From positions 1-17,317 of the forward strand of contig CAYNDV010000098.1 of the NCBI GenBank assembly GCA_964396055.1: a stretch of 17,317 nt of DNA, written 5' to 3'. Shown one piece after another: positions 1 to 6,034 of this stretch; position 1 is the first letter of the stretch, and every line of letters begins with the position of its first letter. The notes below the pieces were generated by a model. The model did no database searches and had not been told where the DNA came from. It was given only the letters and a program-made list of their open reading frames with translations. The translations under genes were made by a program, and so were the position numbers. Source of the stretch: CAYJPV01 sp964396055. GTDB taxonomy: Bacteria; Acidobacteriota; Vicinamibacteria; Vicinamibacterales; JAKQTR01.

Positions 1-343
1 CGCCGAGCGTCGTGTCGTCGGCCATCATCGCGTTGCCCTTGCGGACCAGCGTGATGGGGTCCTTCAGGAAGTCGTGCTTCTTCTCGGGGCGCTTCTCCGG
101 CACCATGTCGAGATGGCCCTGCAGGCACACCATCGGGCGCTTCTCGAAGCCCTTGGCCGCCGGCTTGCGCACGACCACGTTGCCCGTGGCGTCGCGGGCG
201 CTCTCGAGGCACAGCGACTTGGCGGTGTCGATCACGAACTGTGCGGCCGCCTCCTCGTGCTTCGACGGACGCGGGATCTTCGAGAGTTCGGCAAAGTAGT
301 GCCACAGGCCTTCCGGCTTCAATCCCTGGATCGCAGCAGACAT
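1..343 (-). CDS. pepD: PepD-like M20 dipeptidase (aminoacyl-histidine dipeptidase), N-terminal part
   Basis: Only the first 114 codons are in the window; the gene continues past position 1. The minus-strand ATG is at 343-341, preceded by a good AAGGAG ribosome site about 7 bases upstream. The reading shows the opening of PepD (cytosolic Xaa-His dipeptidase, peptidase family M20C): a KIPRPSKHEE segment at residues 22-31, the metal-site motif LQGHLDMVPEK with His77 and Asp79, a HDFLKDPI segment around residues 90-97, and DDTTLG at the edge, where the family continues into the next metal-binding Asp. PepD hydrolyses dipeptides and small peptides using two metal ions and supplies amino acids from peptides. 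The gene diverges from the aminopeptidase at 491. The catalytic C-terminal half cannot be checked here. The family assignment is confident. Confidence 0.9.
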   Translation of the reverse strand, partial: MSAAIQGLKPEGLWHYFAELSKIPRPSKHEEAAAQFVIDTAKSLCLESARDATGNVVVRKPAAKGFEKRPMVCLQGHLDMVPEKRPEKKHDFLKDPITLVRKGNAMMADDTTLG

Positions 344-399
344 CTCACAGCTCCTTGAAGAAACACCGGTGCCGAGGTCGAACAGGTGGGGCACCCCTG

Positions 400-408
400 A
401 ATCTAGCA
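400..408 (-). promoter_or_regulatory. Possible extended -10 promoter for the pepD-like gene
   Basis: On the minus strand the sequence TGCTAGATT (408 down to 400) has the TG-N-TAnnnT pattern of an extended -10 element. It would start transcription near 393 and leave a leader of about 50 bases before the ATG at 343. No good -35 box is visible at the usual distance; the 422-446 hairpin lies there instead. Weak evidence. Confidence 0.25.
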
Positions 409-421
409 CAGCACGGGTCGC

Positions 422-446
422 GGCTGGCCGGCTTGCGAGGCCAGCC
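422..446. other. Inverted repeat in the divergent intergenic region
   Basis: Arms GGCTGGCC (422-429) and GGCCAGCC (439-446) form a perfect 8-bp stem around a 9-base loop. It sits between the divergent pepD-like and aminopeptidase genes and has no T-tract on either strand. It could be a regulator site or a small transcript structure, but short G+C-rich inverted repeats are common by chance in this kind of DNA. Confidence 0.3.
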
Positions 447-478
447 CCGATCCGTGACCCCCGAACCCCGATCCCCGG

Positions 479-484
479 TAGAAT
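479..484 (+). promoter_or_regulatory. Candidate -10 box (TAGAAT) for a leaderless aminopeptidase mRNA
   Basis: TAGAAT matches the TATAAT consensus at five of six bases and lies exactly six bases before the ATG at 491. A start site 6-7 bases downstream of the -10 box would fall on or next to that ATG. The six intervening bases are all C, so there is no ribosome-binding site, which fits a leaderless message. A poor -35 candidate, GTGACC at 454-459, is 19 bases upstream. Confidence 0.4.
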
Positions 485-490
485 CCCCCC

Positions 491-1453
491 ATGACCATTT
501 CCTCCGAACTCCGATCCGCCGCACTCATCGCCGTGCGTGACTGCATGGGCCTGAAGCAGGACGAGCGCGTGCTCGTGGTGACCGACGCGCCGCTCCGGAC
601 CATCGGCTACGCCTGCCACGATGCCGCCAGGGACCTCGGCAACGAAGTCTGCCTGGTCGAAATGCCGCCCCGGGTGAGCAACGGTCAGGAACCGCCGGCC
701 GAAGTGGCCTGGTTGATGACGCAGTACGACGTGGTTCTCTGCCCGACGTCGAAGTCGCTGACGCACACCGACTCGCGGCGGGCTGCCAGCGCCAGGGGCG
801 TCCGGGTGGCCACCCTGCCCGGCGTGACCGAGGCCATCATGGTCCGCTGCATGAACGCCGACTACCACGCGATTGCCGAGCGGACCTTCCGCCTGTGCGA
901 CCTGATGCGCCCGACCAGGAGCATCCGCGTCACCGCGCCGGCCGGCACGGACATCACCATGCCGATTGCCGGACGGGAGCCCCACGCAAGCTCCGGGCTC
1001 TTCCGCGAGAAAGGGCAGTGGGGCAACCTGCCGACCGGCGAAGCGTACCTCGCTCCCCTCGAGGGGTTGTCGAACGGCGTCGTGGTGGTGGACGGGTCGA
1101 TGGCGGGCGTGGGCATGGTCGACCGCCCGATTCGGATTGTCGTCAAGGACGGCTACGCCACTGAAATCACGGGGGGCGAATCGGCGGCGAAACTCGTGGC
1201 CCTGCTCGAGCCTCACGGCCTGGACGCCAGGACCGTCGCCGAGTTCGGCATCGGCACCAACGACAAGGCCATCCTCACCGGCGTCATCCTCGAGGACGAG
1301 AAGGTGATGGGCACCATCCACATCGCCTTTGGCGACAACAAGTCGATGGGCGGCTCGGTCCGCGTGGCCAGCCACCTCGACGGCCTGATCACGTCCCCGT
1401 CGGTCTGGTTCGACGACCGCCTGATCATGAAGGACGGCGGGATCCTCGTCTGA
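491..1453 (+). CDS. M29-family metalloaminopeptidase (short, leucyl aminopeptidase type)
   Basis: This 320-residue cytosolic protein has no signal peptide. It would remove N-terminal amino acids from peptides using a two-metal centre. The N-terminal half is a Rossmann-like region with the QDERVLVVTD segment near residues 19-28. The C-terminal half carries the M29 signature blocks: GNLPTGEAYLAP near 178-189, AEFGIGTND with Glu251, EDEKVMGTIHIAFGDN with Glu268/Glu270 and His277, and HLDG with His295 and Asp297. These acidic and His residues are the expected metal ligands. M29 aminopeptidases are usually about 400 residues; this short form belongs to a shorter subgroup that also includes the ring-opening dioxygenase NicX, so the exact reaction is less certain than the fold. 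The start lacks a ribosome site and may be leaderless. It diverges from the pepD-like gene, and both may serve peptide turnover. Confidence 0.82.
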   Translation: MTISSELRSAALIAVRDCMGLKQDERVLVVTDAPLRTIGYACHDAARDLGNEVCLVEMPPRVSNGQEPPAEVAWLMTQYDVVLCPTSKSLTHTDSRRAASARGVRVATLPGVTEAIMVRCMNADYHAIAERTFRLCDLMRPTRSIRVTAPAGTDITMPIAGREPHASSGLFREKGQWGNLPTGEAYLAPLEGLSNGVVVVDGSMAGVGMVDRPIRIVVKDGYATEITGGESAAKLVALLEPHGLDARTVAEFGIGTNDKAILTGVILEDEKVMGTIHIAFGDNKSMGGSVRVASHLDGLITSPSVWFDDRLIMKDGGILV

Positions 1454-1534
1454 GCCGCGCCGAGGGAACCGCTGGCCGGGCGTGTGCGTTACTTCCATCG
1501 GGGGCAGGCGTGTGAGCCCGACCCCGGGTGCACA

Positions 1535-2116
1535 GTGGAGTCAACCGACCTCGCGACGCTCATCGAGTCCTGCCGTGCCGGCGACGACCTGGCCTGGGAG
1601 GCGTTCGTCCGCCGGTTCCAGGGCCGGGTCTACGCCCTCGCGTACTCGTATGTCGGCGATCGCGAAGACGCCCGCGACCTCGCCCAGGAAATCTTCATCC
1701 GGCTGTTCGAAACCCGCGACCGCTGGGCCGTCGGCGACGAGTTTATGCCCTGGCTGATTCACGTCGCGCGGAACCGGTCGGTGGACTTCCTGCGGCGGCG
1801 CAAGGTGCGTCGGCCGCCCGTGGCCGTCCACGAAGACGAGGGGTACCAGATCGCCGACCGTCAGCCCAGCCCGGAGACCCGGGCGGTCGCGGCGTCGCAG
1901 CGGTCGCTGCTGCACCAGGCGCTGCAGGGGGTCTCGGCGCTGAGCCGCGAGATCCTGGTACTGCGCGACGTGCACGGGCTGCCGGTGCAGCAGGTCGCGT
2001 CGGTGCTCGGCGTGCCGGTCGGCACGGTCAAGTCGCGGGCCAGCCGCGCGCGCCTCGAACTCATCGCCCGCGTCCGGGCCCTCGGCGGTGCCCGGGTCGG
2101 AGGAGTGGAACCATGA
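1535..2116 (+). CDS. ECF-type RNA polymerase sigma factor
   Basis: The protein directs RNA polymerase to a specific promoter set. Sigma region 2 covers about residues 5-90 from the chosen start: an acidic DREDARDLAQEIFIRLFE stretch for core binding, then MPWLIHVARNRSVDFLRRRK for -10 recognition. Region 4 is near 126-175, with the helix-turn-helix LPVQQVASVLGVPVGTVKSR. Regions 1 and 3 are absent, as usual for ECF factors. I chose the GTG at 1535 (193 residues) because the protein then opens directly into the conserved region-2 start. A GTG at 1484 would add 17 residues that do not look like the family; neither start has a strong ribosome site. The stop overlaps the next start as ATGA, so it is translationally coupled to its likely anti-sigma factor. 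Its targets cannot be read from this window. Confidence 0.9.
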   Translation: MESTDLATLIESCRAGDDLAWEAFVRRFQGRVYALAYSYVGDREDARDLAQEIFIRLFETRDRWAVGDEFMPWLIHVARNRSVDFLRRRKVRRPPVAVHEDEGYQIADRQPSPETRAVAASQRSLLHQALQGVSALSREILVLRDVHGLPVQQVASVLGVPVGTVKSRASRARLELIARVRALGGARVGGVEP

Positions 2117-3012
2117 CCTGCGATCGGTTTCGATCGGCCGTGATCGCCGCCGAATCCCCCGGTCGCGCCATCGACGCGGACGGCGGCCTGTCGGGCCACC
2201 GGGAGCGCTGCCGCGACTGCGGGGCGTGGTTCGACGCCTTCGTCGAAGGGGCGCGGGTCTGGGACCAGGATCCTGCGCGGCCGCCGCTGGACGAGGCGGT
2301 GCTGGCGCGCACGCTTGGATCGCCGTGCGACCGGGCGCAGCACGCGCTGGCCGCAGCCTGGGACGAGCGGCTCGAGGCACCGGCCGCGGCGCGAGTGGCT
2401 GCCCACCTGGCGGGCTGCGAGGAGTGCCGGCTGGTTGAGGCGCTGCTGACCGCCACCCGGTCCGGACTGGCCGACCTCGCAGAGGCGGATCCCGGCCCGG
2501 CCTTTGCGGCGGCCGTGTTCGCCCGGACGAGCCGTCGTCCGCCCCGTCGCACCTGGGCCGACCGCGCGCGCGCGGTCGGCCGCGGGTGGCTGGCGCGCCC
2601 CCGGTTCGCCTGGGAGGCGGCGTACGTCCTGACCCTGTGCTGGCTGCTCGTGTTTGGCAATCCGATCGCTACCTTCGACTGGACCACGGCCCGGGTCGGT
2701 GCGGTGGCCGAGCGGGACCTGCCCGCCCCCGTGCAGTCGGCCGGCGCGCGTGTGCAGGCCTGGCGCGATCGCCTGTCGCTGGAACTGAGCCAGGTGGTGA
2801 GCGCCGTGCCGGATCCCAGGGCACTGGCCGCGGGGACCGCCGCGGGGCTGCAGGCGCGTGCGGCGGCGTGGACAGAACGTGTCGCGGCCGCGGTCTGGGG
2901 ATGGCTGACTTCGGCGTGGCAGGACGTGGCGGACTGGCTGGTCGGCCTGTTTGTCGCGCCGCTGCCAGCGGCGACGGAACCCGCGCCTCAGCCGGTGCGT
3001 TCCAGCAAGTGA
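2113..3012 (+). CDS. Membrane anti-sigma factor with two tandem zinc-finger (ZAS/zf-HC2) modules
   Basis: This 299-residue protein starts at an ATG overlapping the sigma-factor stop by four bases, with GGAGGAG just upstream. Two zinc-binding modules are seen with identical spacing: Cys3, His29, Cys33, Cys36 and Cys72, His98, Cys102, Cys105. The HxxxCxxC signature is that of the anti-sigma zinc-finger fold that wraps around an ECF sigma factor. A basic Arg/Pro-rich stretch (about 138-164) leads into a hydrophobic segment (about 165-184) that likely spans the inner membrane. The following Ala-rich region (about 195-262) looks helical, and a Trp-rich amphipathic or membrane segment lies near 263-290. 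Inferred role: hold the upstream sigma factor inactive until a signal arrives. One module is the norm; two is less usual. Confidence 0.82.
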   Translation: MTCDRFRSAVIAAESPGRAIDADGGLSGHRERCRDCGAWFDAFVEGARVWDQDPARPPLDEAVLARTLGSPCDRAQHALAAAWDERLEAPAAARVAAHLAGCEECRLVEALLTATRSGLADLAEADPGPAFAAAVFARTSRRPPRRTWADRARAVGRGWLARPRFAWEAAYVLTLCWLLVFGNPIATFDWTTARVGAVAERDLPAPVQSAGARVQAWRDRLSLELSQVVSAVPDPRALAAGTAAGLQARAAAWTERVAAAVWGWLTSAWQDVADWLVGLFVAPLPAATEPAPQPVRSSK

Positions 3013-3033
3013 ACGGAGCACCAAGGAGCCAGC

Positions 3034-3621
3034 ATGAGCCAGACAGATTCCGCCCAGCACATTCCGGATTCGCACGCCGCGCTGCCGTACGTCACCCCCC
3101 GCGAGCGGTTCGTCGACGACCCGCGCAAAAAGTCGGTCTGGTGGGCCGGCATCCTGTCCCTGATGCCGGGGATCGGGCAGGTCTACGTGGGATACTACCG
3201 CCAGGGATTCCAGAACATCGTCACCGTGTGCGTGGCGATTCTGCTGTTGAGCTCCGGGGCCGTGGACGGGATCGAGCCGCCGGTGGGCATCTTCCTGGCC
3301 TTCTTCTGGCTCTACAACATCGTCGATGCCGTGCGACGCGCGAGCCTGTACAACCAGGCGCTCGCGGGCCTGCGCGCGATGGACATGCCCGATGACTTCA
3401 TGAAGCCCCTCCGGTTCGGCTCGCTCGGCGGGGGCGTCCTCTTCGTCGTGGTCGGCGCGGTACTCTTCACGCACACCAAGTTCGGGTGGTCGCTGCGGTG
3501 GGTGGCCGACTGGTGGCCGCTGGGGCTGATGGCCGTCGGGGCGTGGCTGATCTACAGCGACCTCAAGGCCAGGGCCGAACGGCAGGGGCGGCTGTCGGGA
3601 CCGGCAGACCCCGAAGCGTAG
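3034..3621 (+). CDS. Five-helix integral membrane protein, third gene of the sigma operon
   Basis: This 195-residue protein follows the anti-sigma gene by 21 bases, with an AAGGAG ribosome site. Predicted membrane segments are near 34-52, 58-77, 83-100, 128-147 and 157-175. The first pair, with SLMPGIGQVYVG then a Gly/Tyr-rich turn, resembles TM2-type small membrane domains. The last pair, with a short hydrophilic turn then WWPLGLMAVGAWLIY, resembles the LiaI/LiaF-type N-terminal membrane module found in envelope-stress proteins. The N-terminal 33 residues are polar and probably cytosolic. I do not recognise a specific function. Its place in the operon suggests it acts in the same envelope response as the sigma/anti-sigma pair, either as a sensor partner or as a target. 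The strong terminator at 3669 ends the unit. Confidence 0.65.
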   Translation: MSQTDSAQHIPDSHAALPYVTPRERFVDDPRKKSVWWAGILSLMPGIGQVYVGYYRQGFQNIVTVCVAILLLSSGAVDGIEPPVGIFLAFFWLYNIVDAVRRASLYNQALAGLRAMDMPDDFMKPLRFGSLGGGVLFVVVGAVLFTHTKFGWSLRWVADWWPLGLMAVGAWLIYSDLKARAERQGRLSGPADPEA

Positions 3622-3668
3622 AAACGTCACCGCGATCACGATCCTGCAGGTCGACGATCGGCACACGA

Positions 3669-3710
3669 GGGCGGGTCCGGGTTGTCCCGGACCCGCCCTG
3701 TCTCTTTTTT
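3669..3710 (+). terminator. Strong rho-independent terminator
   Basis: A perfect 13-bp stem (3669-3681 pairs with 3686-3698) has a four-base TTGT loop and is followed by TG and then TCTCTTTTTT (3701-3710). It is the clearest intrinsic terminator in the window. It ends the sigma/anti-sigma/membrane-protein operon 47 bases after its last stop and separates it from the pilin cassettes. Confidence 0.95.
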
Positions 3711-3747
3711 GGGAGGAAACCGGCCCATCCGCGGTGGACTGCGGCGC

Positions 3748-3762
3748 GGCAGGGAGTTTGCG
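3748..3762 (+). promoter_or_regulatory. Weak sigma-54-like promoter match upstream of pilin cassette 1
   Basis: GGC-N7-TTGCG has GG and GC ten bases apart, as in -24/-12 promoters, but lacks the preferred T before GG. The predicted start site (about 3773) would leave almost no leader before the GTG at 3776. GG-N10-GC pairs also occur elsewhere in this G+C-rich DNA, for example just upstream of the M14 gene, so this may be chance. Confidence 0.2.
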
Positions 3763-3775
3763 TCCTGGCCGACGC

Positions 3776-4342
3776 GTGGACACACGACGAGTCCGTCTGG
3801 TCGCGCGGAGTGGCGCGGGCTTCACCTTTCTCGACACGCTGGCGGCGGTGGCGATCACCGGCGTGCTCCTGGGCGTGTCCGTGCCGATGATCGGATCCGG
3901 CCTCGAGCACGCACGCGCGAATGCGGCGATGCGTGCCACGGCCGGGTTCCTGATGGCGGCGCGCGATGCGGCGATGACCCAGCGCCGCACCATCGAGATC
4001 ACCTTCGACGGCGAGAACCGCATGACAGCGACGCGCGTGGAGGGGTCGACGCGCACCACGGTGACATCGTTGCAGCTGGAGTACGGCATACGTTTCCTGT
4101 TGCAGCCCGGCGTGCCCGACACGCCCGACGCGTTCGGCCACAGCCGGGCCGTCAGTTTCGGAGGCACGTCCCGTGCTTGGTTTCTTGCGGACGGCAGCCT
4201 TACCGATGACGACGGCATCCCTGTCAGCGGCACGGTCTTCCTCAGCGGCCCGCACAAGCCGGCGACGGCGCGGGCCGTGACGGTGCTCGGCGCCACGGGC
4301 CGCGTGCAGCCCTACCGGTGGGACGGTTCGCAATGGCGGTAG
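3776..4342 (+). CDS. GspH/FimT-type minor pseudopilin, cassette 1
   Basis: The first gene of cassette 1 encodes a prepilin-like protein of 188 residues from the GTG at 3776. A short basic leader ends at Gly15. The mature protein would start at Phe16 with FTFLD and a hydrophobic helix of about 22 residues, followed by a helical stretch (ARANAAMRATAGFLMAARDAAM) and a GspH-like beta domain ending in VTVLGATGRVQPYRWDG. GspH/FimT minor pilins join a tip complex that starts pilus or pseudopilus assembly; cleavage by a PilD-type peptidase is expected. Position +5 is Asp rather than the usual Glu, as in the cassette 2 copy. A GTG at 3734 would give a 29-residue leader, which is long for the family; neither start has a well-placed ribosome site. 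The gene ends 11 bases before the PilV-like gene. Confidence 0.8.
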   Translation: MDTRRVRLVARSGAGFTFLDTLAAVAITGVLLGVSVPMIGSGLEHARANAAMRATAGFLMAARDAAMTQRRTIEITFDGENRMTATRVEGSTRTTVTSLQLEYGIRFLLQPGVPDTPDAFGHSRAVSFGGTSRAWFLADGSLTDDDGIPVSGTVFLSGPHKPATARAVTVLGATGRVQPYRWDGSQWR

Positions 4343-4353
4343 GGGAGGGGCTC

Positions 4354-4905
4354 ATGCAACGCCGTGCAGACCCCGCCCGCGCAGGCGCGGCGGGATTCTC
4401 CCTGGTCGAAGGGATGATTGCGGTGTCCGTGCTGGCGGTTGGCCTGCTGTCGCTTGCCGGCCTGCTCGGCACCGGCGTCCGCCTGATGGCCGACGCGCCG
4501 GGCGACGTGGTGGCCAAGCAGAAGGCCACCGAGGCGGTTGAGAGCGTCTACACCGCCCGGGACACGCGCGGCCTGACCTGGGCGCAGATCCGCAACGTGC
4601 TGGGCGGCTCGGGCAGCGACGGCGGAGTCTTCCTTGACGGACCGCAGGCCCTGCGGCTGCCCGGCCCGGACGGGCTCACCAACACCGACGACGACGGGGA
4701 TCCCGAGGCCCTGGTGGCGCCTGGCCCCGACAGCCAGCTCGGGACCGACGACGATGTCCGCGTTCCGCTGTCGCACTTCACGCGCGAAATCCGGATCCGC
4801 GATGTGTCGACGACGCTGCGGGAACTGGTCGTGACCGTCACCTACCAGTCGGGCAGCGGCCGGCATCGCTACGTCCTGCGGACGTTCATTTCGGCGTTCG
4901 CCTAG
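4354..4905 (+). CDS. PilV/GspI-type minor pseudopilin, cassette 1
   Basis: The 183-residue protein starts at an ATG with GGGGAGGGG six bases upstream. The leader ends at Gly14, and mature FSLVE has the canonical Glu at +5, followed by a hydrophobic helix to about residue 40. The C-terminal part has two Asp-rich loops, DGLTNTDDDGD (106-116) and DSQLGTDDD (126-134), then VPLSHFTREIRIRDV. Such acidic loops look like calcium sites. PilV/GspI proteins pair with PilW/GspJ and PilX/GspK at the tip of the fibre. By hand count it is about 57% identical to the cassette 2 protein at 9239, with no gap over the full length. Starts at 4318 and 4333 were rejected: they overlap the upstream gene and lengthen the leader. 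Confidence 0.85.
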   Translation: MQRRADPARAGAAGFSLVEGMIAVSVLAVGLLSLAGLLGTGVRLMADAPGDVVAKQKATEAVESVYTARDTRGLTWAQIRNVLGGSGSDGGVFLDGPQALRLPGPDGLTNTDDDGDPEALVAPGPDSQLGTDDDVRVPLSHFTREIRIRDVSTTLRELVVTVTYQSGSGRHRYVLRTFISAFA

Positions 4906-4917
4906 CGGGGTGCCTCG

Positions 4918-6000
4918 ATGACGATCCAGGGCGCGTCTCCGTTCGTGCAGGCGGGTTCAAGGACCGTGGGGCATGCGTCCCGCGACGGCGAAGCCGGGTT
5001 CAGCCTGCTCGAGGTCATGGTGACGGCGGTGGTCACGCTGACGGTCCTCAGCGGCGCCTTCCAGGCGTTCGACGATGCGCGGCGCGCGGCCGACGCGACC
5101 GCAATGATCGCCGACGGCAACCAGAACCTGCGCGCCGCGATCGCCCAGATCACACGCGACGCGTTGCAGACGGGGCGCGAGATCCCGACCGGCGGCATTC
5201 CCGTGCCGTTCGGCACCAACGCCGTGGCCATCCGGCGACCCGGCCCGCCCGGCACCGCGTTGACCTTCCCCGCGGACTGGGAGGTCCTGCCCGCGATCTG
5301 CCCCGGCGCGAACCTTGGGCCGGCCCTCAACGGCGTCCCCACCGACATCGTCACCGTGCTGTACGGCGATCCGACGCTGCCGCTCAACGCCTGGCCCCTG
5401 GCGTCGGTGGCCGCCGACGGGTCGCGGGCCACGGTGGACAATCGCACGCCGATCGGCGACGCGCGGACCGGCGTGCGCCCTGGGGACCTGATCTGGTTCA
5501 CCAACGGGCTGGGCAACGCGATTCAAACCGTGACCTCCGTCGAGGGGCAGTCGATCGTCTTTGCGGCCGACGGCCAGGCCGACGCGTTCGGCTTCAACCA
5601 GCGGGGTGCCGAGCAGGGCACGATCCTGCAGATCCGCGGGGGCGCCACGTTCCCGCCGACGTCGGCCACCCGGGTGGTGATGGTGTCCTACTACCTCGAC
5701 ACCGTGACCACGCCAGGGGTGCCCCGGCTGGTCCGGCGCGTGAACTTCGGTCCGGAGCGGCCGCTGGCGGTCGGGATCGACGCGGTGCAGGTGAGCTACG
5801 ACCTCGTGGATGGGGCCACCAACCCGACGAATGTCGAGGACGTGTTGGCGCCCAACTCGCCGATGCAGGTGCGCAAGCTGAACCTGTTCGTCTCGGCCGT
5901 CACGCGCGATCGGTTCTCGCAGTCGCGCCAGCCCGTGCGGTCGTCGGTGGGCACGCAGATCAGCCTGCGCAGCATGTCGTTTGTGGACCGGTACCGGTGA
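4918..6000 (+). CDS. PilW/GspJ-type minor pseudopilin, cassette 1
   Basis: This is a 360-residue protein whose leader would end at Gly27. Mature FSLLE has Glu at +5, and the N-terminal helix continues through GAFQAFDDARRAAD. The rest is a long beta-rich domain with one Cys (LPAICPGANLGP), a stretch resembling a small beta-barrel (RPGDLIWFTNG near 180-190) and a C-terminal segment ending SLRSMSFVDRYR. PilW proteins are GspJ-like members of the tip complex. It starts 12 bases after the PilV-like gene with only a weak ribosome site; in-frame GTG codons at 4945 and 4966 would give shorter leaders and are possible. The cassette 2 counterpart is at 9783, with the same block order and the same C-terminal motif. 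Confidence 0.83.
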   Translation: MTIQGASPFVQAGSRTVGHASRDGEAGFSLLEVMVTAVVTLTVLSGAFQAFDDARRAADATAMIADGNQNLRAAIAQITRDALQTGREIPTGGIPVPFGTNAVAIRRPGPPGTALTFPADWEVLPAICPGANLGPALNGVPTDIVTVLYGDPTLPLNAWPLASVAADGSRATVDNRTPIGDARTGVRPGDLIWFTNGLGNAIQTVTSVEGQSIVFAADGQADAFGFNQRGAEQGTILQIRGGATFPPTSATRVVMVSYYLDTVTTPGVPRLVRRVNFGPERPLAVGIDAVQVSYDLVDGATNPTNVEDVLAPNSPMQVRKLNLFVSAVTRDRFSQSRQPVRSSVGTQISLRSMSFVDRYR

Positions 6001-6034
6001 GGCAGGCCGCCGGGAGCGGGAAGGGAGCGTGGGG

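Noticed and set aside
1528..2112. A 5' extension of the anti-sigma reading frame across the sigma-factor gene.
   Set aside because: The extension is Arg/Pro-rich low-complexity sequence overlapping the sigma factor. The ATG at 2113 has a good ribosome site and opens directly on the first zinc-finger Cys.
1861..4296. A 2.4-kb minus-strand open frame opposite the sigma operon and the first pilin gene.
   Set aside because: It crosses the clear 3669-3710 terminator and lies antisense to four supported genes. Its Arg/Pro/Gly composition is that of a shadow frame.
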